64,000 nt of DNA from JABMMZ01 sp044357345 (lineage in GTDB: Bacteria; Bacteroidota; Bacteroidia; NS11-12g; UBA955): contig JBIKPR010000001.1 of NCBI GenBank assembly GCA_044357345.1, forward strand, positions 36,994 to 100,993, read 5' to 3'. The notes beneath the pieces were generated by a model. It ran no database searches. It saw only the letters and a program-made list of their open reading frames with translations, and was not told the DNA's origin. Shown in pieces: positions 8,803 to 17,884 of this stretch. How positions within the stretch are numbered: position 1 is the first letter of the stretch; each line of letters begins with the position of its first letter. A program made the translations under genes and the position numbers.

Positions 8803-8847
8803 AACAAAAAAAGAGTTAAAAGCTCATATATACTGAGGTTTTAACTC
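8803..8847 (-). terminator. Orphan minus-strand terminator-like hairpin between queG and the helicase
   Basis: A 14-bp stem with one mismatch (8813-8826 with 8834-8847, 7-base loop) is followed on the minus strand by a run of seven T then GTTTTG. It has the form of a rho-independent terminator, yet no minus-strand gene lies upstream; the next gene there is the plus-strand helicase at 8905. It might end an antisense transcript, attenuate queG, or act as an operator. Confidence 0.5.
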
Positions 8848-8904
8848 ATTTATAATTAAAAATACTATAATGTTGATAATTTATTGTAACTTTGCAGCTT
8901 CTTT

Positions 8905-10668
8905 ATGACAGAAACATTTCAAGACATGGGTTTAAGTAAACCTGTGTTTGATGCGATCAGTGATCTAGGCTACGTCAGCCCCACTCCCATCCAACAACAA
9001 GCCATCCCAGTTCTTTTACAAGGAACTAAGGATTTCGTAGGTCTGGCTCAGACCGGAACAGGTAAAACCGCCGCTTTTGGTTTACCATTATTGTCTTTAA
9101 TAGACACTTCAAACAAACAGGTCCAAGGTCTTGTTATTTGCCCAACGAGAGAATTGTGTATTCAAATCACAAATGATTTCAAAGCGTACGGCAAATATTT
9201 AGAAGACTTTCATCATGTCGCCGTTTACGGCGGAAGTAGCATTGAAAATCAAATTAAATACCTAAGAAAAGGTGTTCAAATTGTAGTAGCTACCCCTGGT
9301 CGTTTGATTGACCTTATTGAACGTAAAGCTGTAAAACTCGATTCCGTTACCCACGTGGTATTGGACGAGGCAGACGAAATGCTCAATATGGGATTCAGAG
9401 AGGATATAGAATTTATCTTATCCCATGCTACAGTTAGACAAGCCGCTTGGCTTTTCAGTGCTACAATGCCTAAGGAAGTTCGCAGAATTGCGCAAACTTT
9501 CATGGAAAACCCAGTAGAAATCAAAGTAAATTCGATTGCTACTGCTCAAAACATTAAACACGTCTACTACCAATGTCAATCATCTCAAAAGTATGAAACA
9601 CTTAAGAGACTAATTGACTTTAATCCAGGTATGTACGGTATCGTATTTACCCGAACCAAATTAGAAGCTCAAGATATCACCGAAAAACTTTTAAAAGAAG
9701 GTTATGAAATCGATGCTTTACACGGTGACTTAAGTCAACAACAACGTGATAAAGTAATGGGCCGATTTAGAGAAAAAACCATCAAGTTACTTATTGCAAC
9801 TGACGTTGCAGCAAGAGGAATCGATGTGAATGACATTACCCACGTTATTAACTACGCTTTACCAGATGAACCAGAAGTATACACGCACAGAAGTGGTCGT
9901 ACCGCCCGTGCTGGTAAAACTGGTGTTTGTATTAGCATACTACACAGCAGAGAAACAGGTCGCTTGAGAGATGTTGAAAACATCATGAAAGCTCAATTTG
10001 AAAAACTTGAGATTCCTAGCGGAAGAGAAGTATGCGAAAAACAATTCTTCGCTTTTATTGAAAAATTGAAACAAGCAGACATTAGCCATGGTGATTATGA
10101 AAATTATCTACCATATCTAAAGGAACAATTTGATGACATGAGCAAAGAAGATATCATCAAAAGAATGGCATCTCTTGAATTTAACAGATTCTTGAAATAC
10201 TATGAAAAAGCTGGTGATCTAAATGCAGGTGATTCAAGAAACAGTGACCATGGAAAATACAGTAGATTATTTATTAGTCTAGGTGAAAAAGATGGCTTCT
10301 ATAAAGCTGCCTTTTTAGAATTTCTATTGGACACCACAGGACATACCAAAGCGCAGTTAGGTAAAATTGAACTAATGGATGCCTACAGTTTTGTAGAAGT
10401 TGAAAAAGACATCGTTCAAGAATTCATGACAGCTTTTGAAGGTAAAAAATTCAGAGGTAGACAAATCAAAATCGAAGTATCAGCCGACCGTACAGGTGGA
10501 GGCCGCAACAGCCGTGGAGGCTGGGGTGGTGGTGGTGGCGGTGGCCGTGATAGAGATCGCGGAAGAGGCAACGGTGGCGGTGGCGGGGAAAGACGCTTTG
10601 AAAACAGAGGGAGAAGTGGTGGTGGAAATAGTGGCGGTGGTGGCGGATATAAACGCAAGTCTTACTAA
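8905..10668 (+). CDS. DEAD-box ATP-dependent RNA helicase with DbpA-like RNA-binding domain and glycine-rich tail
   Basis: 587 residues. Helicase motifs in order: Q motif (about 5-32), AQTGTGKT (48-55), PTREL (80-84), PGR, DEAD (154-157), SAT (185-187), then VFTRTK, ATDVAARGID and HRSGRTARAGKTG. Residues about 451-527 resemble the DbpA/CsdA RNA-binding fold. The last about 60 residues are an RGG/GGGG-rich disordered tail. It likely remodels structured RNA in ribosome assembly, mRNA decay or the cold response. A -7-like TAACTTTG at 8887-8894 precedes the ATG with a very short leader. A strong terminator follows, so it is monocistronic. Confidence 0.92.
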   Translation: MTETFQDMGLSKPVFDAISDLGYVSPTPIQQQAIPVLLQGTKDFVGLAQTGTGKTAAFGLPLLSLIDTSNKQVQGLVICPTRELCIQITNDFKAYGKYLEDFHHVAVYGGSSIENQIKYLRKGVQIVVATPGRLIDLIERKAVKLDSVTHVVLDEADEMLNMGFREDIEFILSHATVRQAAWLFSATMPKEVRRIAQTFMENPVEIKVNSIATAQNIKHVYYQCQSSQKYETLKRLIDFNPGMYGIVFTRTKLEAQDITEKLLKEGYEIDALHGDLSQQQRDKVMGRFREKTIKLLIATDVAARGIDVNDITHVINYALPDEPEVYTHRSGRTARAGKTGVCISILHSRETGRLRDVENIMKAQFEKLEIPSGREVCEKQFFAFIEKLKQADISHGDYENYLPYLKEQFDDMSKEDIIKRMASLEFNRFLKYYEKAGDLNAGDSRNSDHGKYSRLFISLGEKDGFYKAAFLEFLLDTTGHTKAQLGKIELMDAYSFVEVEKDIVQEFMTAFEGKKFRGRQIKIEVSADRTGGGRNSRGGWGGGGGGGRDRDRGRGNGGGGGERRFENRGRSGGGNSGGGGGYKRKSY

Positions 10669-10691
10669 TACTTTCCATTAATTTAATATTC

Positions 10692-10721
10692 AAAAATGCG
10701 ATTAACCATCGCATTTTTTTT
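10692..10721 (+). terminator. Rho-independent terminator of the helicase gene
   Basis: A perfect 11-bp stem (10692-10702 with 10708-10718), loop TAACC, then a T run to 10721. It lies 24 bp after the helicase stop. Confidence 0.9.
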
Positions 10722-10817
10722 GTTTAAGAAATTCAAAATAACATTTCATTAAGTAATCAAAGTTACCTATTTCAGGATATTTTTTTTGTATTTTCGCAGT
10801 CTCAATTAAGAATATAT

Positions 10818-12449
10818 ATGAACGGATTTTTTAAAGTTCCTAATGCTGTTAACGAAGCAGTACTCGACTATGCACCAAATAGCAAGGAAAAACTAGACCT
10901 AAAAAAAGCGCTTGCCGATGCAAGGGCTCAAATAATTGATATTCCTATGTATATCAATGGACAGGAAATTAGAACTGGAAAAACCAAAGCAATTTTTCCT
11001 CCACACGATTTACAACATCAAATTGGATCATTCCATCATGGTGAAGAAGCCCATGTCCATATGGCCATTGAAGCTGCATTGGCTGCTAAACCGGCTTGGG
11101 AAAATATGCCATGGGAACAAAGGGCCGCAATCTTTTTAAAAGCTGGAGAATTACTAGCTGGACCCTACCGTGCAAAAATGAACGCTGCCACAATGCTTGC
11201 ACAATCTAAAAACGCATATCAAGCGGAAATAGATTCAGCTTGTGAGCTTATTGACTTCTTGCGTTTTAATGTTCAGTATATGTCCGAAATCTATGCAGAC
11301 CAACCTAGTGCTAACAGCAAAACAATATGGAACAGACTCGAGCATAGACCATTAGAAGGGTTTACATTTGCATTAACCCCATTTAACTTTACTGCAATTG
11401 CAGGAAATCTACCTAGCAGCATGGCGATGATGGGAAATGTGGTGGTTTGGAAACCTGCATTTACTCAAATATATTCGGCAAAAGTAATTATGGAAATTTT
11501 CATGGAAGCTGGACTCCCAGCCGGTGTGATTAACCTAATTTATACCGATGGACCAGTTACTGGAAACGTTATTTTCAACCACCCTGATTTTGCAGGCCTT
11601 CATTTTACAGGTTCAACTGGGGTATTCAGAGGTATGTGGAATGCTATTGGAGCAAACATACATAAATACAAAACATACCCAAGAATTGTTGGTGAAACCG
11701 GAGGCAAAGACTTTGTTTTGGTTCACAAAAGTGCAGATGTTGATACAACTGTCACTGCTTTGGCGCGAGGTGCTTTTGAATACCAAGGTCAGAAATGTTC
11801 AGCAGCATCGAGAGCTTATATACCATCGAATATATGGCCTGAAGTTAAAACTAAATTAATAGCTGAAGTTGCAACCATGAAAGTAGGACCAACAGAAGAT
11901 TTTAGAAACTTCGTCAATGCGGTTATAGATGAAAAAGCTTTTGATAAAATCACCTCGTACATAGAAAAAGCCAAATCAGACAGTAATGCAGAAATTATAT
12001 GTGGAGGGGAGAGTGATAAAACCAAAGGTTATTTCATTCAACCAACTATAATCCTAGCAAAAGAGCCTAAATATGTTACGATGTGCGATGAATTGTTTGG
12101 TCCAGTATTAAGCATTTACGTTTATGATGAAAATGATTTTGAAAAGGCTCTTGAATTGGTAAATACAACCAGTGAATATGCTTTAACTGGAGCCATCATT
12201 GCTCAAGATAGATATGCAATCACACAAGCCACTGAATATTTAAGACACTCTGCTGGTAATTTTTACATCAATGACAAACCAACAGGTGCCGTAGTAGGTC
12301 AGCAGCCATTTGGAGGCAGCAGGGCTAGCGGAACCAATGATAAAGCCGGTAGTAAAGCCAATTTATTGCGTTGGACGAGCACTCGAACAATTAAAGAAAC
12401 TTTGGTACCAGTAAAAAACTACCGCTATCCTTTCTTAAACGAAGAATAA
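10818..12449 (+). CDS. pruA: L-glutamate gamma-semialdehyde (1-pyrroline-5-carboxylate) dehydrogenase
   Basis: 543 residues, the usual length of stand-alone P5C dehydrogenases. The aldehyde dehydrogenase fold shows TPFNFTAIAG (187-196), FTGSTGVF (263-270), the general base E293 in GETGGKD and the catalytic C327 in GQKCSAASRAY. It oxidises glutamate semialdehyde to glutamate with NAD+, the second step of proline breakdown. A proline dehydrogenase is not in the window, so the two activities are on separate loci. Flanked by terminators, it is probably monocistronic. Confidence 0.93.
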   Translation: MNGFFKVPNAVNEAVLDYAPNSKEKLDLKKALADARAQIIDIPMYINGQEIRTGKTKAIFPPHDLQHQIGSFHHGEEAHVHMAIEAALAAKPAWENMPWEQRAAIFLKAGELLAGPYRAKMNAATMLAQSKNAYQAEIDSACELIDFLRFNVQYMSEIYADQPSANSKTIWNRLEHRPLEGFTFALTPFNFTAIAGNLPSSMAMMGNVVVWKPAFTQIYSAKVIMEIFMEAGLPAGVINLIYTDGPVTGNVIFNHPDFAGLHFTGSTGVFRGMWNAIGANIHKYKTYPRIVGETGGKDFVLVHKSADVDTTVTALARGAFEYQGQKCSAASRAYIPSNIWPEVKTKLIAEVATMKVGPTEDFRNFVNAVIDEKAFDKITSYIEKAKSDSNAEIICGGESDKTKGYFIQPTIILAKEPKYVTMCDELFGPVLSIYVYDENDFEKALELVNTTSEYALTGAIIAQDRYAITQATEYLRHSAGNFYINDKPTGAVVGQQPFGGSRASGTNDKAGSKANLLRWTSTRTIKETLVPVKNYRYPFLNEE

Positions 12450-12462
12450 ATTATCTTAAAAC

Positions 12463-12492
12463 AAAAAAAGGCATCAATAGATGCCTTTTTTT
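12463..12492 (+). terminator. Rho-independent terminator after pruA
   Basis: A perfect 13-bp stem (12463-12475 with 12480-12492) around the tetraloop AATA, with the right arm ending in seven T. The A-tract on the left makes it potentially bidirectional. Confidence 0.92.
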
Positions 12493-12679
12493 GTTTCCCA
12501 CCATTTATATATTTATTATTTGGCGAAAAAAACAGATATATAACCCTCTATATCAAAATTCTATGTTTTTTTGACAATAATTAATAAAAGAAAAATAAAT
12601 AAATTCAAGCCAAAATAAATTGAATTAAAGAAATAAAATTGAATTTTAAAAATAACATTAAAAATACTTTATAAAAACA

Positions 12680-12768
12680 TTTGTAAAACAATGAAATACA
12701 ACTATAATTGCATTGTGTTTTCATAGTTTTAGTTTTTAGAATGGGTTGGACTTAGGTCCGACCCTTTT
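12680..12768 (+). ncRNA. Candidate small RNA: promoter plus stand-alone terminator in an AT-rich gap
   Basis: A promoter-like TTTG (12680-12683), 19-bp spacer and TATAATTG (12703-12710, one mismatch to TAnnTTTG) is followed about 30 bases later by a GC-rich 9-bp hairpin (12743-12751 with 12756-12764, one G-T pair, loop TTAG) and TTTT. No ORF lies between. The predicted transcript is about 50-55 nt. The hairpin may instead end a minus-strand transcript from the LuxR-type gene, but its T tail is on the plus strand. The rest of the gap 12493-12801 is featureless AT-rich DNA. Confidence 0.4.
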
Positions 12769-12801
12769 CTATTTAAAACATTTTAAAATATATTAGAACG
12801 G

Positions 12802-13473
12802 CTAATCAATTAAGCCATAATTTATGGCCTTTCTAATCAAACCGGCAGTATTTTTAACTTTCATTTTCGCAAACAACCTTCTTCTTAAATACATTATTGT
12901 TGAAGTTGGTAGTTTTAACATTTCATTCATCTCAAGTTGTGTGTACCCATCAGCAATCAATCGAATCATTTGCATATCAGCCTCATCTAAGTGAAGGTCA
13001 TCAGGCTTTAAACTTATCTTCTTTTTGAGTACATTTTTAGAGTACTTTAACAAGCTCTCTGTATCAAAGTACTTAGATCCTTTAACCATCTTAATTAATG
13101 CAAACTCAAGTTCTTCCTCACTGCAATCTTTCTTCAGAAAACCAGAAGCATTAATCCTCAATGCTTCTTGAATTCCATTCTCGGCATTTTCATCAGATAA
13201 AAGCAATATAGACGTGTATTTACTCCCCTTCACAATCTTTTCTAAATGCTTAATAGCTTCTTTACTTTTAAAGCTTGAGTCAAGAATAATAATTCTAAAT
13301 TTAAGCATGTCGGTTTCGGCGAACTCAGAACCAGACTTAAACAAATTAATATCAGCATTTTCAAAACCTTTAAAATTGCGAACTATATTTTTCAAACCTA
13401 TACCAAGTATTCCTTGATGATCTAAAATTGCTATACTAATTGGAATTGAAATTTCTTTCGATGGATTTGACAT
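12802..13473 (-). CDS. Response-regulator-like transcription factor with LuxR-type HTH
   Basis: 223 residues. Residues about 8-125 form a receiver-like domain with the strand-ending acid in RIIILDSSFK as possible phospho-acceptor, LLLSDEN, and the conserved lysine in GFLKKDCSEEEL. Residues about 155-220 form a NarL/LuxR-type helix-turn-helix (DGYTQLEMNEMLKLPTSTIM). No histidine kinase is adjacent, so it is an orphan regulator. The acidic pocket after strand 1 is weak (ILDHQGIL), so phosphorylation is uncertain. It sits alone in unusually long AT-rich flanks. Confidence 0.82.
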   Translation of the reverse strand: MSNPSKEISIPISIAILDHQGILGIGLKNIVRNFKGFENADINLFKSGSEFAETDMLKFRIIILDSSFKSKEAIKHLEKIVKGSKYTSILLLSDENAENGIQEALRINASGFLKKDCSEEELEFALIKMVKGSKYFDTESLLKYSKNVLKKKISLKPDDLHLDEADMQMIRLIADGYTQLEMNEMLKLPTSTIMYLRRRLFAKMKVKNTAGLIRKAINYGLID

Positions 13474-13931
13474 AATTAGGTATTAATATTAATTTTTATT
13501 GTGTTGTTGAGTCTTAATTTTATAAAAGTTTCCTTAATTGATAGCGTTCTTATAGCTTATTCTATTTCGAAAATAAAATTTAAATACATTTCTAACACCT
13601 CGTATTCGACTAATTATCAGACAATAAATAAATTCACTTTCATTTGAAGAATTAAAAAAAACTTAAAACCTATCAATTAATCTGCGAAATTAAGTTTAAT
13701 CTTTATAATTTAAAAATCAATACTTAACAGAATTTTATAATACTTATATCACTAAAATAAATTAATTAAAATAAATACCTTATTTATGTTTAATTTCAAT
13801 CCTATATTTTAATATAATTCAACGATTTCAAAAAATAATATTTGATTGTATTCCAATTATAAAGACTCTAAATTCTGATTACTTTAATCTATTTCAAAAC
13901 CAAACAATTGACTATTTTTGAAATTTAATTC
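13474..13931. other. 458-bp AT-rich intergenic region, no gene seen
   Basis: Very AT-rich, with scattered A and T tracts and no ORF or RNA I can support. Near the right end TATTTTTG (13913-13920) matches the -7 element, 11 bp before the fRMsr ATG; no good TTTG is present at the right distance. It separates two divergent genes and presumably holds both promoters. Confidence 0.5.
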
Positions 13932-14387
13932 ATGGAAACTAAAGAAACAAAATACGAAAGACTAATTCCTCAAATCGAAAGTTTGATTGATCATCAATGC
14001 AACGAAATAGCCAATTACGCCAATGTTGCTGCAGCAATTCAAGCTGAATTTAAACATTGGTGGTGCGGATTTTATTTTGTTAACGCAAACAATCAACTAG
14101 AACTTGGCCCTTTTCAAGGACCTGTGGCATGCACGCTAATTGAATTCAATAAAGGAGTGTGTGGTACGTCCTGGGCTAAGAAAGAAGCAATTGTAGTGCC
14201 CGATGTGCACAAATTCGAAGGACATATAGCCTGTTCATCTGAGAGCAACTCAGAAATTGTGGTTCCTATTTTAAAAAACGGGATTGTTCATGCAGTGCTT
14301 GACCTCGATAGCACCGAATACAATACCTTCGATGCCATAGATGAAAAATACCTTATTCAAATAGCTGATCTGCTTTCTAATTGCTAG
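13932..14387 (+). CDS. msrC: Free methionine-(R)-sulfoxide reductase (GAF domain)
   Basis: 151 residues, a single GAF domain as in fRMsr/YebR. The three cysteines of the active site are present: C67 in PVACTLI, C77 in GVCGTSW and C101 in HIACSSES. HWWCGFYFV and VLDLDS are also family-typical. The enzyme reduces free (not protein-bound) methionine-R-sulfoxide using thioredoxin, protecting the methionine pool from oxidation. msrB lies about 5 kb away. Its TAG stop overlaps the stop of the convergent gene within the same CTAG. Confidence 0.92.
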   Translation: METKETKYERLIPQIESLIDHQCNEIANYANVAAAIQAEFKHWWCGFYFVNANNQLELGPFQGPVACTLIEFNKGVCGTSWAKKEAIVVPDVHKFEGHIACSSESNSEIVVPILKNGIVHAVLDLDSTEYNTFDAIDEKYLIQIADLLSNC

Positions 14388-17300
14388 CGCTTAATCGTTT
14401 CAACTGAATTGCTATTTAACAATATACCTTTGGTATAAAACGATTCCGTTAAATCAAGATTACCTCCATATGTATTAATCCAATCTAGATATTCATCATT
14501 GTTCATAAAACATACTTTATCACTTAGATTTAATCCACTTAAATCACCACTCAACCAACGGCCAACTTTCAAACCATTCTCATACATACCAATAGCTTCT
14601 GGTTGTCCGAAATTATTATAGTAAATCCAAATCCCCTGCTTTTTATTGTTGATGATTTGCCCCTCTTTGAGCTTATGACCACTTGCTTGTAACTCAGTTA
14701 TAAAACCATTGCCATCTTTTAAAATATTTTGGCCACTGGTATCATAAAAGGCCATGTAGTAATCTTCTTCAGTTGGTATTTCTGTCTCGCTCTCACAGGT
14801 ATATTTGGTGTTATTATCTGTTGCATAACCTATGAACATTGGCTTGCCATCATCATAGTAAGCTTTCACATATCCTCTTGATAAAACTGTATCATTATCA
14901 ACAACATACAAAAACGAATCTTTAAAATCTATTGTTTTATAAACCCTATTTTTACCTTCTCTGAAGAATGTCCATTTACCACTTAACTCATTACTTATTT
15001 TATAACCTTGTTTGAACACCATACCGCTTTTATAATAATAAGTGTAAAGTCCTCTTTTAAAATAAGGCGATTCAAAAAGTTGGTCGATAAATTCGTACCC
15101 AGTTATGACTTTACTAAGAACTTTATTATTGTCTGCTCGCCTATAAGAACTTAAATCAACTTCTTCATAATCATCACTATAATGAGACGAATAAGATGAT
15201 CCTGAAGAATTGTATTTTTTACTTTTATATTCACTTAATTTATATATTGGCTTTAAGGCCGTAAAAAACATACTGTCATTCTTGTCAAAATCTACCGTGA
15301 ACTTCAAGTTGTCCGTATCGCGGTAAAAAGAATATCTACCACTTAAATAGCCATGGTCAAAGGTATATTTTTCTTTCAAATATTTCGCCGTGTCCCGATA
15401 CCATTCATTGTAGTTAAAGTATTTTACTATTTCACCGTGCGGAATGCCTTTATTAAATCGACCATGGTAAATAGGATACCCATTTTTGCGCAAGCGCCAG
15501 AATTCACCATTAACAGTATCATTCTCCATAGGGTAAACATAATTGAGGAATTGAAATGAATTGGATTCAGAAAATCGGTATTGCATTCCGTTCAATTTAT
15601 TTTGATGAAAAGTATATTGGCTTTTTGAAGATCCATAGTTATTTGGCTCAATATACCATTGTCCCTCCTTCATGCCATTAACATATGTTATCATAGATGG
15701 TGTTGTGATTGAAAAATGTTTTTCCTTCATTTTCGCATTCCATCTTTTGTTTAATTTATAAATCTTCATCTCCAAATCGTCGTTCAATCTATTGTCATAA
15801 TAGGTACTTGATACTGACCAATAATCAAATATATCTATACACCTTATAGAACCATTAAAAGCCCCATCTATTACAGTGTAATTGATCTCGGCCGAAGGCG
15901 GAATTAACTTGCTTTTATATCGCTTTAATATTTTTTTACTTTGCTCTAATTTTATTACAATCTCAAGTCGCTTTTGCAATCCAAAGAATTCTAAAATTTC
16001 AAACAATTGAGCCTTCAATTTCTTTGGATTTCTTTTGTAATCTATTTCTACTTTAATATCGCCTGTATATTGCTCTTTGCCTAATAAAATTGATTTATGC
16101 TGTTGAGGCAATACTTTAAAAAACTGTAAAATCATTCCATTCAATTCATAGTCTTCGTTGTATTCATTTTCAAGAAGATATGATTCAAATCCTGACTTAA
16201 AATGCTCATCTTGTTTGTAGAGGAACTTTCCTCTTTTCATAATAGTATCAACCAACATTAAAGTATCGTACTTCAAGGGGACTTTTATAAGCTTTACGAT
16301 ACTGCCGTTGCTTTTATCTCCTGAAACTTTGTATCTAATAGAACTATTCAAACTCCTTCCTTTTATCCATTGAACATCATTATAATCATAATCCAAAGGC
16401 TCATAATATTGCTTTGTGACTAGAGCTTTGTGACTCTCGTATGTTTTGCTGTAAACAAATGTATTTTTTTCACTTGGGTTTAATTCAAAATATTTAGTGG
16501 TTTTGTACAAGTCTGTGATTTCCCCTTTTCGGTTATAAGTTTTTTGAATCAAAAGTTGGGCACAATAGTTATTGGAATTTGGATAATCATTTGATTTATC
16601 ACTACAGCTGTCAAGAAGATATTGTGATTCAACGCCTCTTATGTATCCTTCTCTTTTGGTTCTATAAAACCTTCCATCGATAATGGTATCTTTAATACTT
16701 TCCCCATTTTTGTAAAAATCAGGTTTTATCCAAGCATCAATTCTAAATGTTTTATCAACTAAAACGCCATTTTTGTAATTGTAACGAATAAGGGAAATTT
16801 GAGATGATGAGCGGCCACTATACCTATCAACAGAAACATCAGGGAATATTGCAATTGTTTTATAATCAGGAAATTGCTTGATCACACTGTCCCTTCCATA
16901 AATATATTTATTTACAATTATGTTGTTATGGTATATTTCCTGTGCACACTCTTTGTTTTTAGTATAAAAAGAAACCTCCAAGTCATTATCTCTATTGTAA
17001 TTTGTGGTCCATCTTCCTTCTCTCTCATCTTTAAGGTAGGTCCCTTCGGAAACACTAAATAGCTTGATTTTTTTCTTATCTTTCCAATAAACAAAGTGTT
17101 TGTATAGCCCGCTTTTTAAGCCCTGATCCACTGTAATTTCATCCACCAACAAAGTATCCCCTTTAACATATTGATAAACCCTAAGATTCCCACTCAGTAT
17201 ACCATTAACATAGTTCAATTCAAATTTAGAACCATCGTATTTTACACGGTTCTTATACAATATATAATGCTTGTAATCGATTGAATAATCTTCGTTATCC

Positions 17301-17770
17301 ATGTCACCACCCCAACTACGTCTATAATTGGATTTATTATTCTGGTAAATGGTAAAATGGCCATCAATTAAGTCATTCTTATAAGGAATAACACATTTTA
17401 CAGTTTGGGAAAACATGGTATATATGGAGGCATTACCCTCCTTCTTGTTGTTTTTAATGGTAAAAGTTGAATATACCTGATAAACCGTATCATAAACGAT
17501 TTCTTTGGCAATTTTTCTTTTGTTTTTTAACGCAAAATTGGTATTATAAATCAAGTATTCTCCATCTTCCACGCTGCCAATTATGGGTGGTAAATTAAGG
17601 TTGTTAAACCTAAGCTGCCCCAACTGAAAATAAACATTCGAATTATAGCTATCAATGGTTTGAGGATATACTTTGTAAAGCTTTCCGTGAAAACTTGCTG
17701 TTTTTTGAGAAAAAGCTGAAAAACCAAGGAGAAAACTGAATAATAAGAGGGTGGTTTTGATTAATTTCAT
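14384..17770 (-). CDS. Giant secreted protein of MORN/YwqK-like repeats
   Basis: 1128 residues from the ATG at 17770, where a clean signal peptide begins (MKLIKTTLLLFSF, ending AFSQ); the frame is open to 17884 but that extension looks non-coding. The body is a long series of short beta-hairpin units of the type xxGxWxxYxxxG or NGxxxGxYxxY (for example KEGNASIYT, REGRWTTNY, KEGQWYIEP, LSGRYSFY, LSGKWTFFREG, KQGIWIYYNNFGQPEAIGMYENGLKVGRW), as in MORN and YwqK-like proteins. No catalytic motif or T9SS sorting domain is seen. The cellular role is unknown; surface or periplasmic is likely from the signal peptide. Confidence 0.75.
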   Translation of the reverse strand: MKLIKTTLLLFSFLLGFSAFSQKTASFHGKLYKVYPQTIDSYNSNVYFQLGQLRFNNLNLPPIIGSVEDGEYLIYNTNFALKNKRKIAKEIVYDTVYQVYSTFTIKNNKKEGNASIYTMFSQTVKCVIPYKNDLIDGHFTIYQNNKSNYRRSWGGDMDNEDYSIDYKHYILYKNRVKYDGSKFELNYVNGILSGNLRVYQYVKGDTLLVDEITVDQGLKSGLYKHFVYWKDKKKIKLFSVSEGTYLKDEREGRWTTNYNRDNDLEVSFYTKNKECAQEIYHNNIIVNKYIYGRDSVIKQFPDYKTIAIFPDVSVDRYSGRSSSQISLIRYNYKNGVLVDKTFRIDAWIKPDFYKNGESIKDTIIDGRFYRTKREGYIRGVESQYLLDSCSDKSNDYPNSNNYCAQLLIQKTYNRKGEITDLYKTTKYFELNPSEKNTFVYSKTYESHKALVTKQYYEPLDYDYNDVQWIKGRSLNSSIRYKVSGDKSNGSIVKLIKVPLKYDTLMLVDTIMKRGKFLYKQDEHFKSGFESYLLENEYNEDYELNGMILQFFKVLPQQHKSILLGKEQYTGDIKVEIDYKRNPKKLKAQLFEILEFFGLQKRLEIVIKLEQSKKILKRYKSKLIPPSAEINYTVIDGAFNGSIRCIDIFDYWSVSSTYYDNRLNDDLEMKIYKLNKRWNAKMKEKHFSITTPSMITYVNGMKEGQWYIEPNNYGSSKSQYTFHQNKLNGMQYRFSESNSFQFLNYVYPMENDTVNGEFWRLRKNGYPIYHGRFNKGIPHGEIVKYFNYNEWYRDTAKYLKEKYTFDHGYLSGRYSFYRDTDNLKFTVDFDKNDSMFFTALKPIYKLSEYKSKKYNSSGSSYSSHYSDDYEEVDLSSYRRADNNKVLSKVITGYEFIDQLFESPYFKRGLYTYYYKSGMVFKQGYKISNELSGKWTFFREGKNRVYKTIDFKDSFLYVVDNDTVLSRGYVKAYYDDGKPMFIGYATDNNTKYTCESETEIPTEEDYYMAFYDTSGQNILKDGNGFITELQASGHKLKEGQIINNKKQGIWIYYNNFGQPEAIGMYENGLKVGRWLSGDLSGLNLSDKVCFMNNDEYLDWINTYGGNLDLTESFYTKGILLNSNSVETIKR

Positions 17771-17884
17771 ATAATTGGTAACAATAAAAATAAGTAACGC
17801 AAGATACTTTAAATTAGTATGTTTTAGGCCCTTGATTATTTCCGCCGTGGACATACTAACAAAAAACGTTACCTTTGTGACCAA

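Noticed and set aside
8803..8850. preQ1 riboswitch controlling queG
   Set aside because: The hairpin is terminator-like, but no preQ1 aptamer motif is visible upstream of it.
10416..10714. Antisense and shifted frames over the helicase tail
   Set aside because: Proline- or histidine-rich shadows of the glycine-rich coding sequence.
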